A stretch of 64,000 nucleotides of DNA from NCBI RefSeq assembly GCF_036577625.1, contig NZ_JARBDC010000085.1:1-64000 (forward strand), in the 5' to 3' direction. Below, piece after piece: positions 7,651-15,767 of the stretch. How positions within the stretch are numbered: the stretch's first letter is position 1; every line of letters begins with the position of its first letter. A program made the translations under genes and the position numbers. Below the pieces are notes generated by a model. That model was not told the origin of the DNA and searched no databases. It saw only the letters and a program-made list of their open reading frames with translations. Source of the stretch: Paenibacillus_AB sp036577625. Its GTDB lineage: Bacteria > Bacillota > Bacilli > Paenibacillales > NBRC-103111.

Positions 7651-8418
7651 ATGACAGACATCGTTCGTTCGTGGAACCAAGCTACTGACCTTGACCTCTG
7701 TACATTACCGGAAGCAGACGGTCGTTTTCCTGCTACCCTCCATAGATCTGAAATCAATGAAAGGGCAGCGGAAAAGAAAGAGATTCTTGATTTGCTGCAA
7801 GAGGAAATCAGGAATATGAAACATTTGGTGCCCATACCCTATGTATTTGCTTTTGCCGATAGCGACGGAACGGTCTTGGATTATATCGGGGCGGATTCGT
7901 TTATCGATTTTTTGGAAAGCAATTATATTAAACACGGCACCTCATTTTCAATGAAAGACGCAGGAATCAATGCGATTTCATTATCCATGGAATCGCAGTC
8001 GCTTTCCGTCGTAATCGGGTCCGAGCACAGCAATGCTTCGTTTGCGGAATTAGCCTGCGTATGCACTCCGATTCGTATCAAACACGTTACCGTGGGCTAC
8101 CTGGGTCTCAGTTTTCATTATTCGCATGAAGTTACATTTGCAATACCGTTAATAGAACGGCTCGCTAAGAACATTCAAGAAAAATTGCCCCTGAAAGATC
8201 CGACGATTCAAAAGGAATTGATTTACGCTCGTTTTGACGAATACGATTTGACGAATCGCGAGAAAGAAATCGCTTACGGATGGCTGGACAATAAAAGCGT
8301 GCCTGAAATAGCGGATCGCTGCGGAATTAGTCCGAATACGGTTCGTACGTTCATTAAAAAGATTTATGCCAAAACGAGAGTGAATCAAAAAGGAGAATTT
8401 TTAAAAAAATTTAAATAA
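7651..8418 (+). CDS. LuxR-type transcriptional regulator with GAF-like domain
   Basis: This is a 255-residue DNA-binding regulator. Residues 60-185 resemble the GAF-like sensor of AcoR-type activators (VFAFADSDGTVLDYIG; VVIGSEHSN). The C-terminus is a LuxR/GerE helix-turn-helix: LTNREKEIAYGWLDNKSV, then IADRCGISPNTVRTFIKKIY. ATG 7651 follows AAGGGG. A TTG at 7591 is in frame but abuts AGGAGGA with no spacing. It lies directly behind riboswitch 1, so c-di-GMP probably controls its transcription. It may be the local activator of the pathway that follows. Its sensor ligand is unknown. Confidence 0.82.
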   Translation: MTDIVRSWNQATDLDLCTLPEADGRFPATLHRSEINERAAEKKEILDLLQEEIRNMKHLVPIPYVFAFADSDGTVLDYIGADSFIDFLESNYIKHGTSFSMKDAGINAISLSMESQSLSVVIGSEHSNASFAELACVCTPIRIKHVTVGYLGLSFHYSHEVTFAIPLIERLAKNIQEKLPLKDPTIQKELIYARFDEYDLTNREKEIAYGWLDNKSVPEIADRCGISPNTVRTFIKKIYAKTRVNQKGEFLKKFK

Positions 8419-8456
8419 CCAGTTTGTGTACGGGACGCATTAAACAAAAATTATAA

Positions 8457-8486
8457 AAAAATACCCAACATTGGGTATTTTTTTTA
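8457..8486 (+). terminator. Intrinsic terminator after LuxR gene
   Basis: ATACCCAA (8461-8468) pairs with TTGGGTAT (8471-8478), followed by eight T. Confidence 0.85.
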
Positions 8487-8538
8487 TGTATAGTCATTTC
8501 TATAATTACTATTGATGACACAACGACAAATTCATACA

Positions 8539-8636
8539 TCGTACGACAATAGCAAACCCGCTGAAAAGCGGCGACGCAAAGCTACAGGGGCTAAGGCGCA
8601 ACTTTTACCGCTATGCCAGCCAGTTGCCGAATACGA
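8539..8636 (+). promoter_or_regulatory. Cyclic-di-GMP-I riboswitch 2, aptamer
   Basis: It is the same class I core as riboswitch 1: AGCAAACC, CCGCTGAAAAGCGG, GACGCAAAGCTACAGGG and ATGCCAGCCAGTTGCCGA. Outer P1 is TCGTA/TACGA. The flanks (ttcatacatcgtacgacaat) are shared with riboswitch 1, so the two are duplicates. It heads the methyltransferase/BKDH/P450 gene run. Confidence 0.93.
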
Positions 8637-8642
8637 CGGTAG

Positions 8643-8682
8643 CCTCCGTCTATTTCTTGTTGGGATGACGGGGGTTTTTTTG
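8643..8682 (+). terminator. Riboswitch 2 terminator
   Basis: CCTCCGTC (8643-8650) pairs with GACGGGGG (8667-8674) with one wobble, followed by seven T. The alternative GACGG/CCGTC hairpin provides the antiterminator. Confidence 0.85.
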
Positions 8683-8827
8683 TTTAAGGAGGTGTTTAGA
8701 CAGCAGGAGCAATCGGAAGGGCAGACTGTGCAAGTTTCAGCTGAACAAGTCGTGGAAACGCTAACAAAATGGAGCGGGACTAGAGCTCGGGAACGATATC
8801 ATTACATGTTCATTCCGGAGGAACTTT

Positions 8828-9613
8828 ATGAGCTACGTATTGGAGAACGATAAAGAGTTCGAACGGTTGGAACGGCAATCTCAGCTTGTGCACGATTGCC
8901 GAAAGGAATTGCAGGATGTTGACGTTAGGGATGGCGCTCATTTGCTGGATGCCGGTTGCGGATCGGGTGCCGTCAGCCGATACTTGGCCGAGCGGTTTCC
9001 GTCTTCCCGAGTCGTCGGGTGCGATTATACGGCCTCTCTTCTTGCACAAGCCCGGGAAGTATCGAGGGATATATCGAACCTCGTTTTCGAAAAGCAGGAT
9101 CTAAAACAGTTGAGTTACCCCGACGGGCAGTTCGATCTCATCGTTACTCGTTTTGTCCTCCAACATCAGGATTCGGAAGGACGGTGTCGAATTATCGCCG
9201 AACTGGCACGGGTTCTGAAGCCCGGCGGCGAACTCGTTGTGATTGAGTCGGACGGTTCCATGCTCCATCTGTATCCGCAAACGCCCATCGTAACGGAAGG
9301 ATTGAGGAAATTAGCGGCAGTCGGGGAGGTCGACGTACAGGTCGGGCGAAAAATCCCTTACCTGCTCGCCGAAGCCGGTTTTTCCACCGTTTCGTGGAGG
9401 ATGGAAACGGTGGAATTCCAAGGGGAGATTAAACATCTCCACATTGGGTTGGCGCAGGAACGATTCCACAACGGCGGTGCGTTTTTTGAAAGGGTGATCG
9501 GCGGAAAAGATCGCTGGCGGGCATTCTCCGAATCGTATTTGGCATGTATGGAGCATCCGCAATCCGTTTACTTTTACCATAAATTTATAGTTCGTGCCGT
9601 AAAAACGAAGTGA
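8828..9613 (+). CDS. SAM-dependent methyltransferase 1
   Basis: This is a 261-residue class I (Methyltransf_11/25-type) methyltransferase. Motif I LLDAGCGSGAVSRYLA sits at about residue 40. An acidic loop with VVGCDYTASLL follows, then the FDLIVTRFVLQHQ region and a post-motif LARVLKPGGELVVIE. ATG 8828 follows GGAGGA by five bases. It is the first gene after riboswitch 2 and a clear paralogue of the methyltransferase at 14920. The substrate is unknown; context suggests a carboxylate, amine or hydroxyl of the locus product. Confidence 0.85.
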   Translation: MSYVLENDKEFERLERQSQLVHDCRKELQDVDVRDGAHLLDAGCGSGAVSRYLAERFPSSRVVGCDYTASLLAQAREVSRDISNLVFEKQDLKQLSYPDGQFDLIVTRFVLQHQDSEGRCRIIAELARVLKPGGELVVIESDGSMLHLYPQTPIVTEGLRKLAAVGEVDVQVGRKIPYLLAEAGFSTVSWRMETVEFQGEIKHLHIGLAQERFHNGGAFFERVIGGKDRWRAFSESYLACMEHPQSVYFYHKFIVRAVKTK

Positions 9614-9677
9614 AAAGAGGGGGGAATTTATAAATTAATCGTAAGCTCGGACAAAAAAGAATAAGGGAGGATTCACG

Positions 9678-10727
9678 ATGCCGGGCCAACAACTGGACCT
9701 TGAGGCGGGAAACAAGCATCGGCAGATCGGTTTATCGGATCAACAGGTTCTGGGCATGTACCGGGCCATGGTTTTGGCACGGAAGGTCGACGAACGGATG
9801 TGGCTGCTCAACCGCGCAGGGCGGATCCCGTTTCTGGTCTCCTGTCAAGGACATGAAGCCGCACAGGTAGGAGCGGCATATGCGCTGGATCCGGCGACGG
9901 ACTTCCTTTGTCCGTATTACCGGGATATGGGGATGGCCATCGTATTCGGAATGACGGCGAAGGAATTGATGCTTGCCGCTTTCGCCAAGGCCGAGGACCC
10001 GAACAGCGGCGGCCGGCAAATGCCGTGTCATTACGGAAGCAAACCGTATCGCATCCTCTCGACTTCAAGCGTCGTCGCCAGCCAAGTGCCGCATGCCGTC
10101 GGGATCGCCTTGTCCGCCCGCATGATGGGAGAATCTCTCGTCGTGCTGACCGCTTTCGGCGACGGGGCGAGCAATCAGGGCGAATTTCACGAGGCGGCGA
10201 ACTTTGCGGGGGTGCACAGGCTTCCGGTTATTTTTCTGTGCGAGAACAACAAGGTTGCCATCTCGGTTCCTTATGCGAAGCAGGTCGCCTGCGAAAGTAT
10301 CGCGGACCGGGCGCGAGGATACGGTTTTCCCGGCATCCGCGTGAACGGCAACGATCCGCTCGACGTATACCGTGCCGCGAAAAAGGCGGTCGACCGGGCC
10401 AGAAGGGGAGAAGGTCCTACATTGCTCGAAGCCGTCGTCGACCGACCGGTCCCCCATTCCAGCGACGATGACGACCGAACGTATCGCTCCCGCGAAGAAG
10501 TGGAGGCGGCGAAGAAGAACGACCCGCTGCTATCGTTCGGCCGCTATTTGAAGGAGCTCGGGCTGCTGGACGATCGTACGGAGCGAGACCTGTACGAGGG
10601 GATCGAGAGCGAAGTCGACGAAGCCACGGAGTATGCGGAGCATGCGCCGGATGCCGCCCCCGAAGATGCCCTTAAACACGTTTATGCGGAAGGGGGAGAG
10701 CGCAGTGGCCGTCATCTCTTTTATTGA
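9678..10727 (+). CDS. 2-oxoacid dehydrogenase E1 alpha (branched-chain/acetoin type)
   Basis: This 349-residue thiamine-diphosphate enzyme subunit decarboxylates a 2-oxo acid and passes the acyl group to lipoyl-E2. The ThDP motif is clear: GDGASNQGEFHEAANFA through ENN. YYRDMGMAIVFGMTAKELML and RTYRSREEVEAAKKNDPLL resemble BKDH E1alpha more than pyruvate E1. ATG 9678 follows GGGAGGA. The gene overlaps E1beta by 23 bases, so the two are translationally coupled. The presence of this complex in a P450/methyltransferase locus suggests a dedicated supply of branched acyl-CoA. Confidence 0.88.
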   Translation: MPGQQLDLEAGNKHRQIGLSDQQVLGMYRAMVLARKVDERMWLLNRAGRIPFLVSCQGHEAAQVGAAYALDPATDFLCPYYRDMGMAIVFGMTAKELMLAAFAKAEDPNSGGRQMPCHYGSKPYRILSTSSVVASQVPHAVGIALSARMMGESLVVLTAFGDGASNQGEFHEAANFAGVHRLPVIFLCENNKVAISVPYAKQVACESIADRARGYGFPGIRVNGNDPLDVYRAAKKAVDRARRGEGPTLLEAVVDRPVPHSSDDDDRTYRSREEVEAAKKNDPLLSFGRYLKELGLLDDRTERDLYEGIESEVDEATEYAEHAPDAAPEDALKHVYAEGGERSGRHLFY

Positions 10728-11688
10728 AGCGATTACACAAGCTTTGCGCGAGGAAATGGAGCGCGACCGCAGAGTGTTCGTCCTGGGGGAGGACGTCGGG
10801 GTGCGCGGCGGCGTGTTTCGGGCCACCAAAGGCTTGTATGGGGAGTTCGGGGAAGGGCGGGTCATCGACTCGCCGTTGTCGGAAGCGGCCATCGCGGGCG
10901 TATCCGTCGGAGCGGCCGCATACGGGATGAGGCCTGTGGCCGAAATTCAGTTCGCCGAATACATCATGCCGGCCGTCAATCAAATCGTGAACGAAGCGGC
11001 CAAAATGCGTTACCGCTCGAACGGGGAATGGAGCTGCCCGCTGGTCGTTCGAGCCCCGTTCGGGGGAGGCGTTCACGGGGCGCTCTATCACTCGCAAAGC
11101 GTCGAGGCGATGTTTTGCAGCATCCCCGGCTTGAAGGTGGTCGTCCCGTCCACCCCCTACGATGCCAAAGGTCTGCTGAAAGCGGCGATCCGCGATGAAG
11201 ATCCCGTGCTGTTTTTCGAGCACAAGCGATGCTACCGGCTGATCAAGGGCGAAGTGCCGGAAACGGACTATGTCGTCCCGATCGGAAAGTCGGCGATTGT
11301 GCGGGAGGGCAAGCATATTACGGTCATCTCCTACGGACTGGCCCTGCACTTCGCGATGGAGGCGGCGGAGCGGCTCGCGGAGGACGGATACTCCGCCCAC
11401 ATTGTGGACTTGCGCACCCTCTATCCGTTGGATCAGGAAACGATTGTGGAGGCTGCCCGAAAGACAGGAAAAGTCTTGATCGTTCACGAGGACAACAAGG
11501 AAGGCGGAGTCGGAGGAGAAGTGGCGGCTGTCGTTGCGGAGCATTGCTTCTACGATCTGGACGCTCCTGTCCGGCGGCTGTGCGGTCCCGACGTTCCGGC
11601 CATGCCGTACAACGCGTCGATGGAACACTTTTTCATGCTGAATCCGGACAAGGTGTATCGGGCCATGCTCGACTTGGCCGAGCTTTGA
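10705..11688 (+). CDS. 2-oxoacid dehydrogenase E1 beta
   Basis: This 327-residue transketolase-like beta subunit forms the E1 heterotetramer. The start chosen is GTG 10705, six bases after AGGGGGAG, giving the usual beginning AVISFIEAITQALREEM. Typical features are LGEDVGVRGGVFRATKGL, VIDSPLSEAAIAGVSVGAA, PFGGGVHGALYHSQS and IVDLRTLYPLD. It is full length for the family. It overlaps the E1alpha stop. Confidence 0.9.
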   Translation: MAVISFIEAITQALREEMERDRRVFVLGEDVGVRGGVFRATKGLYGEFGEGRVIDSPLSEAAIAGVSVGAAAYGMRPVAEIQFAEYIMPAVNQIVNEAAKMRYRSNGEWSCPLVVRAPFGGGVHGALYHSQSVEAMFCSIPGLKVVVPSTPYDAKGLLKAAIRDEDPVLFFEHKRCYRLIKGEVPETDYVVPIGKSAIVREGKHITVISYGLALHFAMEAAERLAEDGYSAHIVDLRTLYPLDQETIVEAARKTGKVLIVHEDNKEGGVGGEVAAVVAEHCFYDLDAPVRRLCGPDVPAMPYNASMEHFFMLNPDKVYRAMLDLAEL

Positions 11689-11736
11689 TTCGCCGCGGCG
11701 AAGCGAAACAAATATATTTCGAAAGGGGAATATGTC

Positions 11737-12516
11737 GTGCATCCTAATCTTTCTTCGTGCCGCATCGTCGAAATCATCAACCCGTTTGAGCAATGGCGCG
11801 ATCCCCTCGTTCGCGAGCTGTTCGAAAAGACGACGACGCTCAAGTTCGAAGGCTACGGGAGAAAATATCCGGCAGGCGTGATCCCGACCGATGCCGTCAG
11901 CTGGTTTTGCGATCATCTGCTGGTTTGCCGGGAACAAGAAGGCGAACTGCAGCCGATCTTGGGCTTTCAACGCGCTACGATGGAGCGGTACCGCCGGCAT
12001 TACCGCCCGTTTTCTCCGCTGGCGATGTGCGAAAGTGTCGGGGACCCGCGGCATATAACGGCCATGAGGAAGCTGGCAGCCCAGTTTGACAGCCGGCCGC
12101 ATCTGCTTTCCTATACGGGTTGTTTTGCGGTCGCGCCCGAGCTCCGGACGGACCGGACGTTGACCGAAGAACTCGTTCGCCTGATGGTGATTCTTCATTA
12201 TTTCTTCCATAAGGAAGCCGGGGAAGGGCACGAAATCGTCACAGGTCCGACGATCCGGTTCCGACTGGATACGCTCTTGCTGAATTACGGATTTTTTCCG
12301 CTCGTGGAGTCGGAGGGCGAGCACGATAAAGCGGCTTTGCCGGTTAGCTCCTTCGACGGGGAAGAAGTCCGGATGGTGCGCTGCCGGGAGTTCAACCGTA
12401 ATCTGGTGCAGCTGGCGGAGCCCTACACGTCGATGTGGGCGGATCGACTGGTGCTTCGCAGCCGAACGGATGCAAGCGGGACGCCAGGGGAGAGCTTGGT
12501 GCGGGCGCATGGCTGA
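11737..12516 (+). CDS. GNAT-like protein, possible N-acyltransferase
   Basis: This 259-residue protein starts at GTG 11737 after AAAGGGGAA. It was not recognised with certainty. CFAVAPELRTDRTLTEELVR, then an alpha helix, then LLLNYGFFPL follow the order of a GNAT acyl-CoA-binding core. The overall look recalls acyl-homoserine-lactone/N-acyl amino acid synthase-type GNATs. It lies between E1beta and E2 and overlaps the E2 start by eight bases (ATGGCTGA). The inferred role is transfer of the acyl-CoA made by the dehydrogenase to an amine. The function remains open. Confidence 0.55.
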   Translation: MHPNLSSCRIVEIINPFEQWRDPLVRELFEKTTTLKFEGYGRKYPAGVIPTDAVSWFCDHLLVCREQEGELQPILGFQRATMERYRRHYRPFSPLAMCESVGDPRHITAMRKLAAQFDSRPHLLSYTGCFAVAPELRTDRTLTEELVRLMVILHYFFHKEAGEGHEIVTGPTIRFRLDTLLLNYGFFPLVESEGEHDKAALPVSSFDGEEVRMVRCREFNRNLVQLAEPYTSMWADRLVLRSRTDASGTPGESLVRAHG

Positions 12517-13768
12517 ATCGATCACGATGCCTCAATTGGGCGAAAGCGTAACGGAAGGGACGATCGTCCGATGGCTCGTCCGGGTCGGGGAACAGGTGAA
12601 CAAGTACGATCCCCTGTGCGAAGTGACGACCGACAAAGTGAGCGCGGAGGTGCCTTCGGTCTTGAGCGGAATCGTGACCGAGATCGTTGCGTCCGAAGGG
12701 GAAACCGTGGAAGCCGGAGCCGTCATATGCCGAATCGAAGCGGATAGCGGATCGGCCGAGTCGGCGGACGCCGGCCAAGAGGCGTTACTCTCCGCGATGG
12801 CGGACAGCGGGCTCGGCGAAGCCGTCCCGGCGCGAACGGAGCCGGTTTACTCGCCGGCCGTGTGGAAGCTGATTCAAGAGCACGGCCTGGATCCGTCTCG
12901 GCTGCAAGGAACGGGCCGCTCCGGACGCATCACGCGCAGCGATGTTTTGGAGTTCCTCGAGAGGGGGGCGCCATCGGCCGCAGTTTCGTCGGCCGGGGCC
13001 GCTCCGTCTCCACGGGGCCTCAGCGAAACGGACGAAACGATACCGGTTACACCCGTTCGCAAAGCGATCGCTCAACGTATGACGCAGAGCAAGCGTGAAA
13101 TTCCTCATGCCTGGATGATGCTCGAATGCGACGCGACGAACCTGGTGCGGGCCCGTCAGGCGATCAAGGACGAATTTCTGCGGACGGAAGGTATCGCGCT
13201 GACGTATTTCCCGTTTTTCCTCAAAGCGGTAGCCGAATCGTTGAAGGAATTCCCGATCGTCAATTCGCAGTGGGCCGGGGATCGCATCGTCCTGAGGAAA
13301 GAGATTAATCTCTCGATCGCCGTGGCCGCCGACCGGGCGCTGTTCGCTCCCGTCATTCGGAATGCCGATCGCATGGATATAACCGGTCTCGCCCGAGCGG
13401 TGCACGGCTTGGCAAGGAAAGCCCGAGAAGGCCGATTGACGGCGGACGATCTGAGCGGGGGGACTTTTACCGTCAACAACACCGGCTCCTTCGGATCCGT
13501 TCTTTCGGCGCCGATCATCAATTATCCGCAGGCCGCGATTTTATCGGTCGAAGCGATTGTGAAACGTCCGGCCATCGTCGAACGCATGCTGGTCGAGCGC
13601 GATAAGGTGAACATTTGCCTGTCCATGGATCACCGGATTTTGGACGGATGGGTGTGCGGGCAGTTTCTGCAGCATCTCCGGCAGAAGATCGAAGGCGTTG
13701 GACCGGATACCGGATTCGACCGGAACTTTGGGAAGGAGAATAGCGATGGGGCGGCAAGTCGAACCTAG
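12509..13768 (+). CDS. 2-oxoacid dehydrogenase E2, lipoamide acyltransferase
   Basis: This 419-residue E2 transfers the acyl group from lipoyl to CoA. The lipoyl domain is at residues 2-78 with the modified Lys in EVTTDKVSAEVPS. The peripheral subunit-binding domain is near 118-155 (YSPAVWKLIQEHGLDPSRL, TGRSGRITRSDV). The catalytic domain ends with SMDHRILDGW, giving the His-x3-Asp-Gly motif. ATG 12509 lies inside the previous gene's stop region. No E3 dihydrolipoamide dehydrogenase is encoded nearby, so the housekeeping E3 must be used. The 3' end overlaps a P450 remnant. Confidence 0.9.
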   Translation: MAESITMPQLGESVTEGTIVRWLVRVGEQVNKYDPLCEVTTDKVSAEVPSVLSGIVTEIVASEGETVEAGAVICRIEADSGSAESADAGQEALLSAMADSGLGEAVPARTEPVYSPAVWKLIQEHGLDPSRLQGTGRSGRITRSDVLEFLERGAPSAAVSSAGAAPSPRGLSETDETIPVTPVRKAIAQRMTQSKREIPHAWMMLECDATNLVRARQAIKDEFLRTEGIALTYFPFFLKAVAESLKEFPIVNSQWAGDRIVLRKEINLSIAVAADRALFAPVIRNADRMDITGLARAVHGLARKAREGRLTADDLSGGTFTVNNTGSFGSVLSAPIINYPQAAILSVEAIVKRPAIVERMLVERDKVNICLSMDHRILDGWVCGQFLQHLRQKIEGVGPDTGFDRNFGKENSDGAASRT

Positions 13769-13919
13769 CGTTGAATTCCATACGATGTCGGCTGGTTTCC
13801 AACGGGACAAGTATGCCGTCTTTAAGAAGATCAGGACCCGTCAAAGCCGCTTAGTAAACGGACATATGCAAGTCCGGTCGGCAGCGGCAATAGCAAAAAG
13901 GCTGGATATGGCGCAATGA
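13746..13919 (+). pseudogene. P450 N-terminal remnant
   Basis: ATG 13746 follows AAGGAGAA and opens a 57-codon frame. Its first 33 or so residues (VEFHTMSAGFQRDKYAVF, KKIRTR) match the start of the P450 at 17608 (IEFNPMSADFQRDRYAVF, KKIRTH). The similarity stops abruptly near 13845 and unrelated sequence runs to the stop, which overlaps the SDR start as ATGA. The catalytic P450 regions are absent. It is the sheared end of a former P450 copy. Confidence 0.8.
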
Positions 13920-14865
13920 ACATACTCGTGCTTGGCGGCAGTCGTTTCTTCGGTAAACAACTGGTGCGCAGATTGGTTGACGATGGTCATGAAGTTACGG
14001 TAGCGACGCGGGGCTTTCAAAAGCTTGACGAGCTGAAAAAAAAGGTTCGGCATGCGATTGTCGACAGAAGCGACTGGGATTCGATGAAGGGCGCATTTAG
14101 CGGACGCAGCTATGATGTGATCTACGATCAGATTGCCTTCAACGCCCAGGATGCCAAAATCGCCGTTGATTTGTTTACAGGCCGGGTAAACCGATACGTG
14201 TTCACTTCCACGATGGCAGTCTACGACGGGAGGGAAGAAATACTCGACGAGAGGGCGTTCGATCCGATCGATTACAAGGTCGATTTGACGATGGACCGGT
14301 TTATGTACGGTTTATCGACGGACCGAGCTATGTACAAAGAGGGAAAGCGTCAGGCCGAAGCCTATTTGTATCAAAATGCTACTTTTCCCGTCGTGGCCGT
14401 CCGCCCTCCGTTTGTCATTAGTCACGAGGACGATTATACGGGCCGGTTCATGTTTCATGTCCATAAAATTGTAAACTGCGAGCCTATCAGTCTTGTCGGC
14501 TCATCGCCGGTCAGTTTCGTCTCCGCCGCGGAATTAGCCGAATTTCTCGAATATGCGGGCACGAATTCCGATTTTAAAGGACCCGTCAACGCGAGCAATA
14601 CGGGATGGCTGGATTCGGAACAGCTGTCGCGGAAAATAGGCGACTTGTTGGGTGTCCCCCGATTTTTGGTGACGGACCGGAGAAATCTCCCTTTTGCATA
14701 AGCGAAACGTTCAAATTGTCGAACGACGTAGCCCGATCGAATGGGTTTACGTTTTTGCCGGTCGAAACGATGATCGAACGATTGATTCGTGATATGTCGG
14801 CGATGTCGGATGACAAGAAGTTAGGGCTCCGCCTGACGCAGAGAAACGATTATGCCGGGTCTTGA
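13916..14865 (+). pseudogene. NAD-dependent epimerase/dehydratase (atypical SDR), frameshifted
   Basis: The first frame (13916-14701) encodes 261 residues with an N-terminal NAD-binding motif GGSRFFGKQLVRRL, YVFTSTMAVYDG and VAVRPPFVIS. It stops after TDRRNLPFA. The next frame continues, without a start, as CISETFKLSNDVARS, NGFTFLPVETMIERL and IRDMSAM to 14865. That is the C-terminal helix region expected of the family. One frameshift between about 14664 and 14700 thus splits a gene of about 316 codons. It may be a real lesion, a sequencing error or a tolerated truncation. It is coupled to the upstream remnant by ATGA. Confidence 0.75.
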
Positions 14866-14919
14866 TCGTACAGACGAGGGACGGAGTAGACCGATTCCTA
14901 CATATACAGGAGGGAAGTT

Positions 14920-15705
14920 ATGAGCTACGTGTTGGAGCACGACCAAGAATTCGAACGGCTGGAGCGACAATCCCTTATCTTGTACGATTATCGCAAGGAG
15001 CTGCGGGATGTCGAAGTACAGGATGGCGCTCTCGTGCTGGACGCCGGATGCGGGTCGGGGGTCGTGAGCCGCTACCTGGCCAATCGTTTTCCCGCCTCCC
15101 GGGTGATCGGCTGCGATTACACGGCATCCCTGCTCGCAAAAGCTCGGGATGCGGGCAAGGACATCCCGAACCTTGCCTTCGAGGAACAGGATCTGAAGCA
15201 GTTGAACTATCCCGACTGTCGGTTCGATCTCGTCCTTTGCCGGTTCGTCTTTCAACACCAGGATTCGGAAAGTTTGAGCAGACTCGTCGCCGAGTTGGCA
15301 CGGGTTCTCAAGCCCGGCGGCACACTCGTGGTGATCGATTCGGACGGTCTCCTCTATAATTTGTATCCGCAAACGCCCGTGGTGGCAGAAGGATTGCAGA
15401 AATTGGCGGCGGTTCGGGAGATCGATCTCCATGTTGGCCGGAAGATCCCTTGCCTGCTTTCCGAGTCCGGACTCACATCCGTTACCTGGCGGATCGAAAA
15501 TCTGGAGTCTTGGGGGGAAAGCCGAGCCGCTATGCTGGAGCTGATGCATGCCCGATTCCGTAATGCTTCCGCGTTTTTTGAAAGGGTGCTCGGCGGTCCC
15601 GAACAATGGCAGTCATTCTCCAAAGCCTACCTGGAATGTATGGAGCATCCGCAGTCGGTTTGCTTTGTGAACAAATTCATTGTCCGGGCCAAGAAGCCCT
15701 TATGA
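14920..15705 (+). CDS. SAM-dependent methyltransferase 2
   Basis: This 261-residue class I methyltransferase is a close paralogue of the one at 8828 along its whole length. It has MSYVLEHDQEFERLERQS, LDAGCGSGVVSRYLANRF, LARVLKPGGTLVVIDSDG and a C-terminus with FFERVLGG and ECMEHPQSV. ATG 14920 follows AGGAGGGA. No riboswitch precedes it; it follows the frameshifted SDR and leads into a P450. This fits a duplicated methyltransferase-P450 unit. Confidence 0.87.
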   Translation: MSYVLEHDQEFERLERQSLILYDYRKELRDVEVQDGALVLDAGCGSGVVSRYLANRFPASRVIGCDYTASLLAKARDAGKDIPNLAFEEQDLKQLNYPDCRFDLVLCRFVFQHQDSESLSRLVAELARVLKPGGTLVVIDSDGLLYNLYPQTPVVAEGLQKLAAVREIDLHVGRKIPCLLSESGLTSVTWRIENLESWGESRAAMLELMHARFRNASAFFERVLGGPEQWQSFSKAYLECMEHPQSVCFVNKFIVRAKKPL

Positions 15706-15767
15706 CAAATGTCTTCCTATGATGACGGCAAGGACAGATTTCGAAATTTCGTAACGGAGGGGAAATC

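Noticed and set aside
8692..8853. A small gene between riboswitch 2 and methyltransferase 1
   Set aside because: The frame runs back through the riboswitch, the only RBS (AAGGAGG) touches the GTG with no spacing, and the end overlaps the methyltransferase start. No family is recognised.
10672..12525. A 617-codon minus-strand open frame
   Set aside because: It lies opposite E1beta and the GNAT-like gene, which have motifs and RBS. It shows no domain and runs across gene boundaries.
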